Of a stretch of 60,991 bases of DNA, positions 43,958-55,190 are shown piece after piece. The number at the start of each line of letters is the position of its first letter. Within the stretch, counting starts at the first letter, position 1. A model generated the notes under the pieces. That model was not told the DNA's origin. It saw only the letters and a list, made by a program, of their open reading frames with translations, and made no database searches. Source of the stretch: Pseudomonadota bacterium (GTDB lineage Bacteria; Pseudomonadota; Gammaproteobacteria; Burkholderiales; Burkholderiaceae_C); the NCBI GenBank assembly GCA_021847345.1, contig JAJZTW010000018.1, forward strand, positions 1 through 60,991, given 5' to 3'. The translations under genes and the position numbers were made by a program.

Positions 43958-46006
43958 TCAGGCCCCCAGGCGCTGCAGCGACGCCAGGAAGTCTCGGGCG
44001 TCCTGCTCGCCGACCACGCGCCCGATCTCGCGCCCGTCGCGAAAGAAGATGATCCCGGGCGGCCCGAACAGCTGGAAGCGCTTGAGCAGCGCCTGGTCGG
44101 CCGCGGTGTTGGCGGTGACGTCGGCCCGCAGCAGTGCCAGGTCGCGCAGGCGCGAGTGCACGCGCGGATCGGAGAAGGTGAAGCGATCCATTTCCTTGCA
44201 CGACACGCACCAGTCGGCCCAGAAGTCGAGCATCACGGTGCCTCGCGTGTCGGCCAGCGTGCGGTCGAGCTGGGCCACCGACGCGATCGGCGCGAAACGC
44301 AGCGGCTGCTCGGCCTGCGCCACGGCGCTGCCTCCCAGGCCCTGCAGCGGCTGCAGCATGTTTCGGCTGCCGGAGGCCACGCCGATCACCAGCACGGCGC
44401 CGGCCAGCGCCAGCAGCACGCCGAGTCCCTTCCACAGGCGCAGCCAGCCCGACGCGTCGTCGGGCAGGCGATCGAACACATGCAGGAAACTGGCGCTGAC
44501 CACGAGCAGCGCGGCCCACGCGAGCATGAGCAGCCACGCCGGCAGCACACCCGCCAGCATGTACAGCGCGGTGGCCAGCAGCAGCACGCCGAAAAACGCC
44601 TTCACCGCGTCCATCCAGCGCCCGGCGCGCGGCAGCAGCGCCGACGCGCCGAAGCCGACGACCAGCAGCGGCAGGCTCATCCCGGTGGCCAGCGAGAACA
44701 GCGCCACGCCACCGATCACGGCGTTGCCGGTCTGGCTGATGTAGAGCAGCGCGCCCGCCAGCGGCGCGGCCACGCAGGGGCCGACGATCAGCGCCGAGAT
44801 GCCTCCCATCAGGAACACCCCCAGCAGCTTGCCGCCGGGCAGTGCGCTGGAGCCGCGGCTGAGTCGGCTCTGGATCGCCGACGGCATCTGCAGCTCGTAG
44901 AAACCGAACATCGACAACGACAGCAGCACCAGCAGCAACGCGAAGCCCGACAGCACCCAGGGGTTCTGCAAGGCCGCTGCCAGGCCGTGGCCGAGCAGGC
45001 CGGCGGCCACGCCGAACGCTGTGTAGACAAGGGCCATGCCCAGCGAGTAGGCCAGCGCCAGCACCAGACCGCGCCAGCGGGAAATGCGCCCGTCGCCGCT
45101 GCTCTGCCCGACGATGATGCTGGACAGGATCGGCACCATCGGCAGCACGCAGGGCGTGAAGGCCAGCAGCAGGCCGAACAGCACGAACATCGGGATGATT
45201 CGCAGCAGGCTGCCGCCGGCCAGGGCCGCGCCGATGCTGGAGCCTGCGTCGTCGGCGCCGGCAGCGGCTGGCGCCGTGGATGCGCCTGCCGCCGGGGCGG
45301 ATCCGGAAGAGGCCGCCGCTGCCGAGCGCGACGCAGACGAGGCGGCGGTGGTTTCCGGGGAACTCGCCGATGCAGCCTGGCTCGACGCGGCGGCGGCCGG
45401 CGGGGCCTGGGTCGGCGCGGCGCCGCCGGTCAGCCCGCCGAGCAGTGAGCCGAGAACCGAGCGCTGCGGCGCCTGTCCGTCGACGACCGCGCTGCCGTCA
45501 CCTCCGAAGGCCTTCAGGCTGACCTGCACCACCTTGTCGATCGGCGGATAGCACAGGCCCTGGTCCGAGCAGCCCTGGTAGGTCACCTTCAGCGCGAAAT
45601 GCGCCGGAGCTGCGAGCACGCGCAGCGGAACGATCACCTGGTTGCGGTAATGCGCGACTTCGTGACCGAGGTTGGGGTCGAACTTGCGATGCGCCGGCGG
45701 GAAGTCCGGAGGGCCCAGGCGCACGCCAGGCGTCTGCGCGACAAAGTGGAAACGCTCCTGGTACAGGTAGTAACCCTTGGCGATGTCGAAGCGCAGTTGC
45801 ACGGTGTCGGCCGACGCCACCGATGGCGCCAGCCGGAACGCGTCGTCCGGCTGCAGGAAATCGCCCTGCTGGGCGCGAGCCGGCGAGCTGGCCAGCAGCA
45901 GCGCCAGGGTCGCCAGCAGCAGCCAGGCTGCGCGCTGCAGCCCCTGGCCGCGCACGCGCAGCGACCAGCGCAATGTCTCGGCGGGAAAGACTCGGAACAG
46001 ACGCAT
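43958..46006 (-). CDS. dsbD: Thiol:disulfide interchange protein DsbD
   Basis: DsbD carries electrons from cytoplasmic thioredoxin to the periplasm. The 682-residue protein has a signal peptide, the alpha domain with its Cys pair (YQGCSDQGLCYPP), about eight membrane helices with the redox Cys in TPCVLPMVP and GPCVAAPLA, and the gamma thioredoxin domain with WCVSC. Between alpha and membrane parts is a 70-residue linker made almost only of Ala, Ser, Thr, Pro and Gly, longer than in E. coli. cutA, often between rplQ and dsbD in relatives, is absent. Confidence 0.95.
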   Translation of the reverse strand: MRLFRVFPAETLRWSLRVRGQGLQRAAWLLLATLALLLASSPARAQQGDFLQPDDAFRLAPSVASADTVQLRFDIAKGYYLYQERFHFVAQTPGVRLGPPDFPPAHRKFDPNLGHEVAHYRNQVIVPLRVLAAPAHFALKVTYQGCSDQGLCYPPIDKVVQVSLKAFGGDGSAVVDGQAPQRSVLGSLLGGLTGGAAPTQAPPAAAASSQAASASSPETTAASSASRSAAAASSGSAPAAGASTAPAAAGADDAGSSIGAALAGGSLLRIIPMFVLFGLLLAFTPCVLPMVPILSSIIVGQSSGDGRISRWRGLVLALAYSLGMALVYTAFGVAAGLLGHGLAAALQNPWVLSGFALLLVLLSLSMFGFYELQMPSAIQSRLSRGSSALPGGKLLGVFLMGGISALIVGPCVAAPLAGALLYISQTGNAVIGGVALFSLATGMSLPLLVVGFGASALLPRAGRWMDAVKAFFGVLLLATALYMLAGVLPAWLLMLAWAALLVVSASFLHVFDRLPDDASGWLRLWKGLGVLLALAGAVLVIGVASGSRNMLQPLQGLGGSAVAQAEQPLRFAPIASVAQLDRTLADTRGTVMLDFWADWCVSCKEMDRFTFSDPRVHSRLRDLALLRADVTANTAADQALLKRFQLFGPPGIIFFRDGREIGRVVGEQDARDFLASLQRLGA

Positions 46007-46111
46007 CGCGGGCAGCCCTATATCAGTCAGACTGGATATTGTGACACCAAGCAGCGGACTTCGCGCAAGCCCGCACTCCCGCCCCTGGGACACGGATGGG
46101 ACGCACCAGCG

Positions 46112-46159
46112 AAAACGGCGCGCCTACCCCCGCGGGAACCCGGGGATGCGGCGCGCCGT
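46112..46159 (-). terminator. Intrinsic terminator of the ribosomal protein/rpoA unit
   Basis: ACGGCGCGCC and GGCGCGCCGT (46150-46159 and 46115-46124) form a perfect 10-bp outer stem. Inside it CCCCGGG and CGCGGGGG form a second stem. On the leftward strand TTTT follows. It lies 23 bases after the rplQ stop. Confidence 0.85.
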
Positions 46160-46181
46160 GGCCAGGCCGGCCGAGGCAGGC

Positions 46182-46577
46182 TTACTCGGCGGACTTGTCT
46201 TCCACCGCGGCCGTCGGCTCGGGACGGTCCACCAGCTCCACCAGCGCCATCGGGGCATTGTCGCCGACACGCCAGCCGAACTTCAGGATGCGCGTGTAGC
46301 CGCCCGGACGGTTGCGGTAGCGCTCGCCCAGCTCGCCGAACAGCTTGACCACCGAGTTGCGGTCGCGCAGGCGATCGAAGGCCAGGCGACGGTTCGCCAG
46401 GCTGGGCTTCTTGCCCAGCGTGATCAGCGGCTCGACCACCCGGCGCAGTTCCTTGGCCTTGGGCAGCGTGGTCTTGATCGCCTCGTGCTCGATCAGGGAA
46501 TTGGCCATGTTGCGCAGCATCGCCAGGCGGTGGCTCGAAGTGCGGTTGAGTTTGCGCAGACCGTGTCCGTGACGCAT
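46182..46577 (-). CDS. rplQ: Ribosomal protein L17
   Basis: This 131-residue large-subunit protein lies near the peptide exit tunnel. The start [20 protein letters not shown] and the middle [17 protein letters not shown] are conserved. A short acidic C-terminus (AAVEDKSAE) extends it. It is the last gene of the rpsM-rpsK-rpsD-rpoA-rplQ group and is followed by a strong terminator. Confidence 0.97.
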   Translation of the reverse strand: MRHGHGLRKLNRTSSHRLAMLRNMANSLIEHEAIKTTLPKAKELRRVVEPLITLGKKPSLANRRLAFDRLRDRNSVVKLFGELGERYRNRPGGYTRILKFGWRVGDNAPMALVELVDRPEPTAAVEDKSAE

Positions 46578-46702
46578 GATGAATGTCCTTCCTTCAGGGG
46601 TTGCTTGTCAGGCCGGCCGTACCAGGTACCGGCCCCTTTTTGCGGCCCGCGCCGACAGCGCGCAGCCGTGGGGTGCGCCGCGGCCATGCCGCGGCAGCTT
46701 GC

Positions 46703-47695
46703 TCAGGCGTTGCGGCCGTCGAGCTCGGCCGGCGGCCAGCTCTCGAGCTTCATGCCCAGGGTCAGGCCGCGAGCGGCCAGCACTTCCTTGATCTCGTTCA
46801 GGGACTTGCGCCCCAGGTTCGGCGTCTTCAGCAGCTCGGTCTCGCTGCGCTGGATGAGGTCGCCGATGTAATAGATGTTCTCGGCCTTCAGGCAGTTGGC
46901 CGAACGCACCGTCAGCTCCAGGTCGTCCACCGGGCGCAGCAGGATCGGGTCGAACTGCTGGGCACTCGCGGCACCGGCGGCTTCCAGGGCCTTTTCCGCA
47001 CCTTCCAGGCTGGCGAACACCGACAACTGCTCCACCAGGATGCGAGCGGAGGTACGGATCGCCTCCTCGGCGCTGATCGAGCCATTGGTCTCGATCTCCA
47101 TGACCAGCTTGTCCAGGTCGGTGCGCTGCTCGACGCGGGCATTCTCCACGGCGTAGCTGACGCGGCGCACCGGCGAGAACGACGCGTCGAGCACGATGCG
47201 GCCGATGGTCTTGCCGCCCTCGTCCGCATAGCGGCGCAGGTTGCCCGGCACGTAGCCGCGGCCCTTCTCGACCTTGATCTGCATGTCGAGCTTGCCCTGC
47301 TGCGACAGATGGGCGATCACGTGCTCGGGGTTGACGATCTCGACATCGTGCGGGGTCTGGATGTCTGCCGCGGTGACCACGCCTTCGCCTTCCTTGCGCA
47401 GCGACAGCGTGACCTCGTCGCGGTTGTGCAGCTTGAACACCACGCCCTTGAGGTTCAGCAGCACGGCGATCACGTCCTCCTGCAGGCCGTCGACCACCGA
47501 GTACTCGTGCAGCACGCCGTTGATGCTGACCTCGGTCGGGGCATAGCCCACCAGCGAGGACAGCAGCACACGGCGCAGCGCGTTGCCGAGGGTGTGGCCG
47601 TAGCCGCGCTCGAAAGGCTCGAGGGTGACCTTCGCGCGCAGCGCGCCGAGGCTTTCGACCTGGATGGACTTGGGACGCAGGAGTGCGGTTTGCAT
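46703..47695 (-). CDS. rpoA: RNA polymerase alpha subunit
   Basis: The 330-residue subunit starts polymerase assembly. The N-terminal dimer domain (about 1-235; [30 protein letters not shown]) is joined to the C-terminal domain (about 250-325; [31 protein letters not shown]), which binds UP elements and activators. It lies between rpsD and rplQ, as in other proteobacteria. Confidence 0.98.
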   Translation of the reverse strand: MQTALLRPKSIQVESLGALRAKVTLEPFERGYGHTLGNALRRVLLSSLVGYAPTEVSINGVLHEYSVVDGLQEDVIAVLLNLKGVVFKLHNRDEVTLSLRKEGEGVVTAADIQTPHDVEIVNPEHVIAHLSQQGKLDMQIKVEKGRGYVPGNLRRYADEGGKTIGRIVLDASFSPVRRVSYAVENARVEQRTDLDKLVMEIETNGSISAEEAIRTSARILVEQLSVFASLEGAEKALEAAGAASAQQFDPILLRPVDDLELTVRSANCLKAENIYYIGDLIQRSETELLKTPNLGRKSLNEIKEVLAARGLTLGMKLESWPPAELDGRNA

Positions 47696-47796
47696 GACGA
47701 TTCCTTCAATACCCTCCGCTCGTTACGCGGATAAGGCTGAATGGCGGGCCTCGGCCCGCGGGCTTCGCCCCGGCGCGTGCGCGCCGGGTGCGGGGA

Positions 47797-48420
47797 TCAA
47801 CGCGAATACAGTTCGATGATCAGCGACTCGTTGATGTCGCTGCCGAACTCGTCGCGGTCGGGGGTCTTCTTGAACACGGCTTCCATCTTCGACGGGTCGA
47901 CCTGCATCCACGCCGGGAATCCGTTGCCCTCGGCCAGCTTCAGCGCATCGGCGATGCGCAGCTGCTTCTTCGCCTTGTCGCGCACGGCGACGACCTGGCC
48001 CGGGTTGACGCGCGCCGACGGAATGTCGGTGACCTGGCCGTCCAGCGTGATCGCGCGATGGCTCACCAGCTGGCGGGCTTCGGCGCGGGTCGACGCGAAG
48101 CCGGCACGGTAGACCACGTTGTCGAGGCGCTGCTCGAGCAGGGTCATCAGCTGCACCCCGGTGTTGCCGCGCAGGCTCTGCGCCTTCTCGTAGGTGCGGC
48201 GGAACTGCTTTTCCAGCACGCCGTACATGCGCTTGACCTTCTGCTTCTCGCGCAGCTGGGTCGCGTAGTCGGACTGGCGGGCCCCCGAGGTGCGGCCGTG
48301 CTGGCCAGGCTTGGTGTCGAACTTCGCCTTGGACTCGATGCCGCGACGCGCGCTCTTGAGGAACAGGTCTGCGCCTTCGCGACGGGACAGCTTGGCCTTC
48401 GGGCCGAGATAACGTGCCAC
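47797..48420 (-). CDS. rpsD: Ribosomal protein S4
   Basis: The 207-residue protein starts 16S rRNA assembly and forms part of the mRNA entry site. It begins [15 protein letters not shown], has the S4 RNA-binding domain ([22 protein letters not shown]) and lacks the zinc Cys set. In E. coli S4 represses the alpha operon; nothing here confirms or excludes that. Confidence 0.97.
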   Translation of the reverse strand: MARYLGPKAKLSRREGADLFLKSARRGIESKAKFDTKPGQHGRTSGARQSDYATQLREKQKVKRMYGVLEKQFRRTYEKAQSLRGNTGVQLMTLLEQRLDNVVYRAGFASTRAEARQLVSHRAITLDGQVTDIPSARVNPGQVVAVRDKAKKQLRIADALKLAEGNGFPAWMQVDPSKMEAVFKKTPDRDEFGSDINESLIIELYSR

Positions 48421-48569
48421 TTGAGAGATCCTTCGATGTTGCTGCCGCGGCCTCGAATCGCCGCGGGAGCCTGCGCCCTGTGGGCCCAGGCAGTGGGCTT
48501 GCCGCTTTCACGGCAGGAAACAAGGGCCGCGATGCGCCTGTTCGGCGCCGCGACCCCTGGCTGAACCGA

Positions 48570-48974
48570 TCAGATGCGACGACGCTTGGGCGGGCGGCAG
48601 CCGTTGTGCGGCACCGGCGTGACGTCGGCGATCTGCATCACCTTGATGCCCAGCGCGTTGAGCGCGCGCACCGCGGACTCACGGCCGGGGCCCGGGCCCT
48701 TGATGCGCACCTCGAGCTGCTTGATGCCGCACTCGATCGCCAGACGCCCGGCGTTCTCGGCAGCCACCTGGGCCGCGAACGGGGTCGACTTGCGCGAGCC
48801 CTTGAAGCCCTGGCCGCCCGACGAAGCCCACGACAGCGCGTTGCCCTGGCGATCGGTGATGGTGATGATGGTGTTGTTGAACGACGCGTGCACGTGCGCG
48901 ATGCCGTCCGCGACGTTCTTGCGGACCTTCTTGCGCGCGCGTTGCGCCGAACCGGAGGTGGAGCCTTTTGCCAT
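48570..48974 (-). CDS. rpsK: Ribosomal protein S11
   Basis: This 134-residue small-subunit platform protein contacts mRNA in the exit channel. It has the conserved [21 protein letters not shown] and [14 protein letters not shown] segments and the C-terminus [18 protein letters not shown]. It starts 18 bases after rpsM. Confidence 0.98.
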   Translation of the reverse strand: MAKGSTSGSAQRARKKVRKNVADGIAHVHASFNNTIITITDRQGNALSWASSGGQGFKGSRKSTPFAAQVAAENAGRLAIECGIKQLEVRIKGPGPGRESAVRALNALGIKVMQIADVTPVPHNGCRPPKRRRI

Positions 48975-48992
48975 GACGTGATCCTTGAAAGC

Positions 48993-49358
48993 TTATTTCT
49001 TCAGCGCAGCGGCGCCCTTGCGCGGGCCCTTGCGGGTACGCGCATTGGTGCGGGTACGCTGACCGTGCACCGGCAGGCCGCGACGATGGCGCATGCCACG
49101 ATAGCAGCCCAGGTCCATCAGGCGCTTGATGTTGATCGAGACTTCGCGACGCAGGTCGCCTTCGATCACGTATTGACCCACCTGCTCGCGAATTCGCTCG
49201 AGCTCGGCGTCGGTGATGTCCTTCACCTTGGTCGTGCAGGCCACGCCAGCCGCGTCGCAGATCCTGCGCGCGGTCGACCGGCCGATGCCATAAATCGCAG
49301 TCAGACCGATTTCTGCGTGCTGATGCGGCGGAATGTTGATACCAGCGATACGGGCCAT
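48993..49358 (-). CDS. rpsM: Ribosomal protein S13
   Basis: The 121-residue protein sits in the small-subunit head and bridges to the large subunit. It begins [18 protein letters not shown] and ends in a basic tail ([17 protein letters not shown]) reaching the tRNAs. It lies 27 bases after rpmJ, so the alpha group is joined to the spc group. Confidence 0.98.
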   Translation of the reverse strand: MARIAGINIPPHQHAEIGLTAIYGIGRSTARRICDAAGVACTTKVKDITDAELERIREQVGQYVIEGDLRREVSINIKRLMDLGCYRGMRHRRGLPVHGQRTRTNARTRKGPRKGAAALKK

Positions 49359-49385
49359 GGAAATCCTCGATTCAAAAAAGGCCGC

Positions 49386-49499
49386 TCAACCCTGACGCTG
49401 CTTGTGGCGCGGGTCGGCGCAGATCACGCGCACCACCCCCTTGCGGCGGATGATCTTGCAGTTTCTGCACATTTTCTTGATGGACGCACTGACTTTCAT
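49386..49499 (-). CDS. rpmJ: Ribosomal protein L36
   Basis: This 37-residue protein has the zinc-binding form, with Cys11, Cys14, Cys27 and His32 (KKMCRNCK...VICADPRHK). It lies between infA and rpsM, 12 bases after infA. It is too short to be found by most length cut-offs but its position and motif are clear. Confidence 0.96.
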   Translation of the reverse strand: MKVSASIKKMCRNCKIIRRKGVVRVICADPRHKQRQG

Positions 49500-49511
49500 C
49501 ATTTACCTCTT

Positions 49512-49730
49512 TTATTTGGCGCGGAATACGATCCGCGCACGCGTCAAATCGTAGGGCGTCAGCTCAACCGTGACCTTATCGCCCGGCAAAATACGGATGT
49601 AGTGCATGCGCATCTTTCCCGAAATGTGCCCAAGTACCACATGCCCGTTTTCCAGCTTCACGCGAAACGTCGCATTGGGCAGGTTCTCCAGAACCTCCCC
49701 CTGCATCTGAATCGCATCGTCCTTGGACAT
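49512..49730 (-). CDS. infA: Translation initiation factor IF-1
   Basis: The 72-residue factor blocks the A site during initiation. It is a single OB fold: [35 protein letters not shown] and YDLTRARI. It lies between secY and rpmJ, the usual betaproteobacterial arrangement. Confidence 0.97.
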   Translation of the reverse strand: MSKDDAIQMQGEVLENLPNATFRVKLENGHVVLGHISGKMRMHYIRILPGDKVTVELTPYDLTRARIVFRAK

Positions 49731-49757
49731 GGGAGTGTCGAACGTGGGCGTGAGGCT

Positions 49758-51074
49758 TCAGCGCAAGGTCATGCCACCCTTGAAGTTGGAACGCTTGAGC
49801 AGGGCGTCGTACTGGTGCGACATCGCGTACGCCTGGACCTGCGCCATGAAATCCATGGTCACCACCACGATGATCAGCAACGAGGTGCCGCCGAAATTGA
49901 ACGGGACATTGTATTTGAGCACCAGGAACTCGGGCAGCAGGCACACCAGCGTGATGTACAGCGCCCCGATCAGCGTCAGGCGCATCAGGATCTTGTCGAT
50001 GTAGCGCGCGGTCTGCTCCCCCGGGCGGATACCCGGGATGAAAGCGCCGCTCTTCTTCAGGTTGTCCGCAGTCTCGCGGCTGTTGAACACCAGCGCGGTA
50101 TAGAAGAACGTGAAGAAGATGATCGCGCCGGCGTACAACGCCACGTAGATGGGCTGGCCCGGCGACAGCAGCGCGGCGAGGCTCTTGAGCCAGCTCATCT
50201 GCGCGCCCGCACCGAACCAGTTGGCCACCGTCGCAGGCAGCAGAATGATCGACGATGCGAAGATCGGCGGAATCACTCCCGACATGTTCAGCTTGAGCGG
50301 CAGGTGCGACGACTGCCCGCCGTACACGCGGTTGCCGACCTGGCGACGCGCGTAGTTGACCAGGATCTTGCGCTGGCCGCGCTCGACGAACACGACGAAA
50401 TAGGTCACCGCGACGACGATGGCGAGCACGAACAGCGCCACCAGGATGCTCATCGCACCGGTACGCACGAGTTCGAGCAGCCCGCCCAGCGCGGTCGGCA
50501 GGCCGCTGGCGATGCCGGCGAAGATGATGATCGAGATGCCGTTGCCCAGGCCGCGCTCGGTGATCTGCTCGCCCAGCCACATCAGGAACATCGTGCCGGC
50601 GGTCAGGCTGACCACCGCGGTGAGCCGGAAGCCGATCCCCGGGTCCAGCACCAGGCCCTGGGTCGAGCTGAGCGCAACCGAGATTCCCAGCGACTGGAAC
50701 ACCGCCAGGAACAGCGTGAGGTAGCGCGTGTACTGGGTGATCTTGCGTTGGCCCGACTGGCCTTCCTTCTTCAGCGCCTCCATCGACGGCAGCACGTAGG
50801 TCATCAACTGCATGATGATCGACGCCGAGATGTAGGGCATGATGCCCAGCGCGAACACCGTGAAGCGCGAAAGCGCTCCGCCGGAGAACATGTTGAACAG
50901 GCCGAGGATGCCGCTGGAGTTGCTTTGAAACAACTTCTGCAGTTCCTGCGGGTTGATGCCGGGAACGGGGATATGCGCCCCGATCCGGTAAACCACCAGC
51001 GCCCCCAGCAGGAAAAACAGGCGCTTACTCAAGTCGCCGTACTTCCCGCCGATAGCATTCGGTGCCTGTGCCAT
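49758..51074 (-). CDS. secY: Protein translocase subunit SecY
   Basis: The 438-residue protein forms the Sec channel. Ten hydrophobic helices are visible, with the conserved [10 protein letters not shown] near helix 1, the plug segment after it, [17 protein letters not shown] helix 2, and the cytoplasmic loop [18 protein letters not shown]. It lies between rplO and infA. Confidence 0.98.
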   Translation of the reverse strand: MAQAPNAIGGKYGDLSKRLFFLLGALVVYRIGAHIPVPGINPQELQKLFQSNSSGILGLFNMFSGGALSRFTVFALGIMPYISASIIMQLMTYVLPSMEALKKEGQSGQRKITQYTRYLTLFLAVFQSLGISVALSSTQGLVLDPGIGFRLTAVVSLTAGTMFLMWLGEQITERGLGNGISIIIFAGIASGLPTALGGLLELVRTGAMSILVALFVLAIVVAVTYFVVFVERGQRKILVNYARRQVGNRVYGGQSSHLPLKLNMSGVIPPIFASSIILLPATVANWFGAGAQMSWLKSLAALLSPGQPIYVALYAGAIIFFTFFYTALVFNSRETADNLKKSGAFIPGIRPGEQTARYIDKILMRLTLIGALYITLVCLLPEFLVLKYNVPFNFGGTSLLIIVVVTMDFMAQVQAYAMSHQYDALLKRSNFKGGMTLR

Positions 51075-51092
51075 GCCTTACGCTCCAGCCGC

Positions 51093-51542
51093 TCAGGCTT
51101 GCGCCTGCGCTTCGACAATGCGCCCGCCGGCGGCCTCGATGGCCGCCTTCGCGCCACGGGTCACCGAAACGCCGTCGATGGTGAACGCCCGCTCGACCTT
51201 GCCGGAGGCGAAGATCTTGACCTGACGCGCCTGCTGGGACACCAGACCGGCGGCCTTCAGGCTCAGCAGATCGACCTGGTCGCCCTGCACCTTGGCCAGT
51301 TCCGAAAGCCGCACCTCGGCCTTCAGGTCCGCCGTCGGCGACTTGAAGCCGCGCTTGGGCAGGCGGCGCTGCAGGGGCATCTGACCGCCCTCGAAGCCCA
51401 CCTTGTGGTAGCCGCCGGAACGCGACTTCTGGCCCTTGTGGCCGCGCCCGGCGGTCTTGCCGAGGCCGCTGCCGATGCCGCGGCCGACGCGCTTGTTGCG
51501 GTGCTTGGAGCCTTCCGCCGGGGAAATGGAATTCAGTTCCAT
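51093..51542 (-). CDS. rplO: Ribosomal protein L15
   Basis: This 149-residue large-subunit protein has the long basic Gly-rich N-terminus ([21 protein letters not shown]) that enters 23S rRNA and a C-terminal globular part ending [15 protein letters not shown]. It starts 15 bases after rpmD. Confidence 0.97.
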   Translation of the reverse strand: MELNSISPAEGSKHRNKRVGRGIGSGLGKTAGRGHKGQKSRSGGYHKVGFEGGQMPLQRRLPKRGFKSPTADLKAEVRLSELAKVQGDQVDLLSLKAAGLVSQQARQVKIFASGKVERAFTIDGVSVTRGAKAAIEAAGGRIVEAQAQA

Positions 51543-51557
51543 GATGCGTATCCGAAT

Positions 51558-51743
51558 TTAGGCGATCACGCGGACCAGGTAGTCGACCTTGCGGATCATG
51601 CCACGCACGGCCGGCGTATCTTCCAGCACGCGCTCGTCGTTGAGCCGGCGCAGGCCGAGCCCGCGCACGGTCGCGCGATGGTCCTCACGGGTGCCGATGA
51701 CGCTGCGCACCAGCTTGACCTTGATTTGCGGTTTGTTTTCCAT
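51558..51743 (-). CDS. rpmD: Ribosomal protein L30
   Basis: The 61-residue product is the short bacterial form: [35 protein letters not shown] and VDYLVRV. It lies between rpsE and rplO. Confidence 0.96.
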   Translation of the reverse strand: MENKPQIKVKLVRSVIGTREDHRATVRGLGLRRLNDERVLEDTPAVRGMIRKVDYLVRVIA

Positions 51744-51757
51744 GATGTGCGCCCGGC

Positions 51758-52276
51758 TCAACCGGTGATGTCCTCGACGCTCTTGCCACGCTTCATCGCG
51801 ACCTCGGCCGCGGTGCGAACCTGGGCCAGGCCGTCCAGCGTGGCACGAACCATGTTGTAGGGGTTGGTCGAGCCGTGGCTCTTGGCCACCACGTCGGTGA
51901 TGCCCACGACCTCGAAGATCGCGCGCATCGGGCCGCCGGCGATGATCCCGGTACCCGCCGGAGCCGGCGACATCCACACGTCGGACGACGCGTGGCTGCC
52001 CTGCACCTCGTGGTGCAGCGTGCCGTTGCGCAGCTTGACGTTGATCATGTTGCGGCGCGCCTGGTCCATGGCCTTCTGCACGGCTACCGGCACCTCGCGT
52101 GCCTTGCCCTTGCCCATGCCGACCTTGCCATCGCCGTCACCGACCACGGCCAGCGCGGCAAAACCGAGGATGCGGCCGCCCTTGACCACCTTGGTCACGC
52201 GGTTCACCGCGATCATCTTTTCCCGCAGACCGTCGTCGCGGCCTTCGGGGCTCATCTTCGCTTGGATCTTGGCCAT
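51758..52276 (-). CDS. rpsE: Ribosomal protein S5
   Basis: This 172-residue small-subunit protein affects decoding accuracy. The double-stranded RNA-binding part ([32 protein letters not shown]) and the C-terminal part ([26 protein letters not shown]) are both complete. Confidence 0.97.
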   Translation of the reverse strand: MAKIQAKMSPEGRDDGLREKMIAVNRVTKVVKGGRILGFAALAVVGDGDGKVGMGKGKAREVPVAVQKAMDQARRNMINVKLRNGTLHHEVQGSHASSDVWMSPAPAGTGIIAGGPMRAIFEVVGITDVVAKSHGSTNPYNMVRATLDGLAQVRTAAEVAMKRGKSVEDITG

Positions 52277-52283
52277 TGCAACC

Positions 52284-52643
52284 TCAGAATTTCAGACCGG
52301 CCTCGCGGGCCGCTTCGGCCAGGGCCTTGATGCGACCGTGGTACTGGAAACCCGAGCGGTCGAACGCAACCTGCTCGATGCCCGCGGCACGCGCCTTCTC
52401 GGCGATGCGACGGCCCACCAACTCCGCCGCGGCGACATTCGCGCCGCCGGTCGACAACTGCTCGCGAACCTCGCGCTCCAGCGTCGACGCGCTGGCCAGC
52501 ACGCGGCCACCGTCGCCGGAGATGATGCTGGCGTAGATGTGCGTGTTGGAACGATGCACGGCCAGTCGCGTCGCGTTCAAGCGTGCGATGCGCGCACGCG
52601 TCGCCTTCGAGCGACGCAGACGGGCTTCTTTCTTGTTCAGCAT
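52284..52643 (-). CDS. rplR: Ribosomal protein L18
   Basis: The 119-residue protein binds 5S rRNA. It has the basic N-terminus [15 protein letters not shown], the [13 protein letters not shown] strand and the C-terminal [21 protein letters not shown]. It lies between rplF and rpsE. Confidence 0.97.
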   Translation of the reverse strand: MLNKKEARLRRSKATRARIARLNATRLAVHRSNTHIYASIISGDGGRVLASASTLEREVREQLSTGGANVAAAELVGRRIAEKARAAGIEQVAFDRSGFQYHGRIKALAEAAREAGLKF

Positions 52644-52654
52644 TTCGCGACCCC

Positions 52655-53188
52655 TTACTTCTTCTTGGTTTCCTTGATCACCACGACCTCATCGGCGTAG
52701 CGAACACCCTTGCCCTTGTAAGGCTCGGGAGGACGAATGGCGCGGATGTCGGCCGCGATCTGCCCCACCAGCTGCTTGTCGCAGCCCTTGAGCACCAGCT
52801 CGGTGGGGGTCGGGGTCTCGGCCTTGATTCCGGCGGGCAGCTCGCGCACCACGGGGTGCGAGAAGCCCAGCGTCAGGTTGAGCTTGGCGCCCTGCACCTG
52901 CGCGCGGTAGCCCACGCCGACCAGGTTGAGCTTCTTCTCGAAGCCCTTGTTCACGCCGGTGACCATGCCGGCGACCAGCGCGCGGTAGGTTCCCGACAGC
53001 GCATGCGCCTCGCGGGACTCGTCGGCCGGCGCGAAGGTGATCGCGCCATCCTTGAACTCGATCTTCACCCGCGGGTTCAGCTCGCGCTGCAGAGCGCCCA
53101 GCGAGCCCTTGACGGCGATCTGCTCGGCGCCCAGCGTGACTTCGACGCCCTTGGGCACCAGAACGGGGTTTTTGGCAACTCGTGACAT
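52655..53188 (-). CDS. rplF: Ribosomal protein L6
   Basis: This 177-residue large-subunit protein lies near the factor-binding site. It begins [16 protein letters not shown] and has the two repeated folds, with [25 protein letters not shown] and the signature [12 protein letters not shown] near the end. The start at 53188 excludes seven unlikely residues upstream. Confidence 0.97.
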   Translation of the reverse strand: MSRVAKNPVLVPKGVEVTLGAEQIAVKGSLGALQRELNPRVKIEFKDGAITFAPADESREAHALSGTYRALVAGMVTGVNKGFEKKLNLVGVGYRAQVQGAKLNLTLGFSHPVVRELPAGIKAETPTPTELVLKGCDKQLVGQIAADIRAIRPPEPYKGKGVRYADEVVVIKETKKK

Positions 53189-53201
53189 GGCCCGTCCTCG
53201 A

Positions 53202-53597
53202 TTAGGCAACGTAGCAAAGAACTTCGCCGCCGACGCCCACCTGGCGCGCCTTGCGGTCGGTCATCACGCCCTTGGGCGTGGACACGATGGCCACGCCGAG
53301 GCCGTTCATGACCTGCGGAATCGCGCTGCGGCCGCGGTAGATGCGCAGGCCCGGGCGGCTGACCCGCTCGATGTGCTCGATCACCGGGCGCCCGGCGTAG
53401 TACTTCAGCGAGATCTGCAGGTCTGCCTTGGTGCCGTCGCGCAGCACCTCGAAACCGTCGATGTAGCCTTCGTCGACCAGCACCTGCGCGATGGCCGCCT
53501 TCAGCTTGGACGCCGGCATGCGCACCGTGGTCTTCTCGACCATCTGGGCGTTGCGGATGCGGGTCAACATGTCGGCGATGGGATCACTCATGCTCAT
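53202..53597 (-). CDS. rpsH: Ribosomal protein S8
   Basis: The 131-residue protein binds the central domain of 16S rRNA and, in E. coli, represses the spc operon by binding the rplE message. It has [14 protein letters not shown] at the start and [23 protein letters not shown] near the end. ATG 53591 is a second possible start. Confidence 0.97.
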   Translation of the reverse strand: MSMSDPIADMLTRIRNAQMVEKTTVRMPASKLKAAIAQVLVDEGYIDGFEVLRDGTKADLQISLKYYAGRPVIEHIERVSRPGLRIYRGRSAIPQVMNGLGVAIVSTPKGVMTDRKARQVGVGGEVLCYVA

Positions 53598-53630
53598 GGG
53601 AATATTCTCCGGTGCGTTCCGACAGACGCC

Positions 53631-53936
53631 TTACCAGCTGGACTTGGTAACGCCCGGGATCTCCCCGCGGAAAGCCAGTTCGCGAATCTTGTTGCGAGCC
53701 AGACCGAACTTGCGGAACGTGCCGCGAGGGCGGCCCGTCAACGCGCAGCGGTTGCGCAGGCGCGTCGGGCTGGAGTTGCGCGGCAGCTGCTGCAGCTCCA
53801 GGCGCGCGGCCATCTGCTCGTCGTGCGACTTGCTCGAGTCGGAGATGACCGCCTCGAGCGCAGCGCGCTTCGACGCGTACTTCTGCACGAGCTTCTCGCG
53901 CTTCTTCTCGCGGTTGATCAGGGAAAGCTTGGCCAT
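53631..53936 (-). CDS. rpsN: Ribosomal protein S14 (zinc-free form)
   Basis: The 101-residue product is the long form without the CxxC zinc motifs. It begins [19 protein letters not shown] and ends with the conserved [25 protein letters not shown] region. It lies between rplE and rpsH. Confidence 0.97.
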   Translation of the reverse strand: MAKLSLINREKKREKLVQKYASKRAALEAVISDSSKSHDEQMAARLELQQLPRNSSPTRLRNRCALTGRPRGTFRKFGLARNKIRELAFRGEIPGVTKSSW

Positions 53937-53943
53937 GGCAACC

Positions 53944-54483
53944 TCAGTTCTTGAAAGGAAAGCGGAAGGCGGCAAGCAGAGCCTTGCACTCGTCGTCGGT
54001 TTTCGCCGTGGTCGTGATGCTGATGTTCAGACCGCGCAGCGCATCGACCTTGTCGTATTCGACTTCCGGGAAAATGATCTGTTCCTTCACGCCGATGTTG
54101 TAGTTGCCACGGCCGTCGAAGGCGCGCGACGAAACACCGCGGAAGTCACGTACGCGGGGCAGCGCGACGGTGATCAGGCGATCCAGGAATTCGTACATGC
54201 GGCGTCCGCGCAGGGTCACCGAGCAGCCGATGGGCATGCCCTCGCGCACCTTGAACGCGGCGATGGCCTTGCGGGCCTTGGTGACCACCGGCTTCTGGCC
54301 GGCGATCTTGGTCAGGTCGTCGACCGCATGCTCGATGACCTTCTTGTCCGCGACCGCCTCGCTCACGCCCATGTTGAGCGTGATCTTGGTGATGCGGGGC
54401 ACTTCCATGACCGACTGGTACCCGAAGCCCTTGAGCAGCTCGGGTACGACCTGGCCCTTGTACAACTCTTGCAAGCGCGACAT
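53944..54483 (-). CDS. rplE: Ribosomal protein L5
   Basis: This 179-residue protein holds 5S rRNA and contacts P-site tRNA. It has [38 protein letters not shown] and [17 protein letters not shown]. It starts 10 bases after rplX. Confidence 0.98.
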   Translation of the reverse strand: MSRLQELYKGQVVPELLKGFGYQSVMEVPRITKITLNMGVSEAVADKKVIEHAVDDLTKIAGQKPVVTKARKAIAAFKVREGMPIGCSVTLRGRRMYEFLDRLITVALPRVRDFRGVSSRAFDGRGNYNIGVKEQIIFPEVEYDKVDALRGLNISITTTAKTDDECKALLAAFRFPFKN

Positions 54484-54493
54484 ATCGCCCCCG

Positions 54494-54811
54494 TTAGACC
54501 TTGATCTGTTCACCGCTGGAGCGGAACACACGCGTCTTGCTGCCATCGTCGGCAACGCGCACCGTGACCCGGTCGGCCTTGCCGGTGGCCGGGTTCAGGA
54601 TCGCGACATTGCTCTGGTGGATGGGCATTTCCTTCGACACGATGCCGCCGGTCTCGTTGCGCATCGGGTTCGGGCGCGTGTGGCGCTTGACCAGATTCAC
54701 ACCCTCGACGACCAGATGCTCGGCTCCATGACGGGCCAGCACCTTCGCGCGGCGCCCCTTGTCGGCACCGGTGATGACGATGACCTCGTCACCCTTTTGG
54801 ATCTTGTTCAT
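54494..54811 (-). CDS. rplX: Ribosomal protein L24
   Basis: The 105-residue assembly-initiator protein has the KOW motif [19 protein letters not shown] and the conserved [22 protein letters not shown]. The start at 54811 gives the standard N-terminus [10 protein letters not shown]. Confidence 0.97.
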   Translation of the reverse strand: MNKIQKGDEVIVITGADKGRRAKVLARHGAEHLVVEGVNLVKRHTRPNPMRNETGGIVSKEMPIHQSNVAILNPATGKADRVTVRVADDGSKTRVFRSSGEQIKV

Positions 54812-54821
54812 GCTCGACCTC

Positions 54822-55190
54822 TTACAGCACTTCGGGTGCCAGCGAAACAATTTTCATGAAACGCTCGGTGCGCAGCTCGCGGGTCACCGGGCCGAAGATG
54901 CGGGTACCGATCGGCTCGAGCTTGGCGTTGAGCAGCACGGCGGCGTTGCCGTCGAACTTGATCAGCGAGCCGTCGGCACGGCGCACGCCCTTGGCGGTAC
55001 GCACCACCACGGCGTTGAACACCTCGCCCTTCTTCACACGACCACGCGGCGCGGCTTCCTTGACGCTGACCTTGATGATGTCGCCAATACCGGCATAACG
55101 GCGCTTGGACCCGCCCAGCACCTTGATGCACATGACGGTTTTGGCGCCCGTGTTGTCGGCCACGTCAAGCCTCGATTGCATCTGAATCAT
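54822..55190 (-). CDS. rplN: Ribosomal protein L14
   Basis: This 122-residue protein lies at the subunit interface. It begins [17 protein letters not shown] and has the signature [25 protein letters not shown] segment. It is the first gene of the spc unit, about 155 bases after the promoter at 55352-55380. Confidence 0.98.
   Translation of the reverse strand: MIQMQSRLDVADNTGAKTVMCIKVLGGSKRRYAGIGDIIKVSVKEAAPRGRVKKGEVFNAVVVRTAKGVRRADGSLIKFDGNAAVLLNAKLEPIGTRIFGPVTRELRTERFMKIVSLAPEVL

Noticed and set aside
46007..46181. Missing cutA between rplQ and dsbD
   Set aside because: The gap is only 175 bases and has a clean terminator; there is no remnant of a gene, so this is just a variation of gene order.
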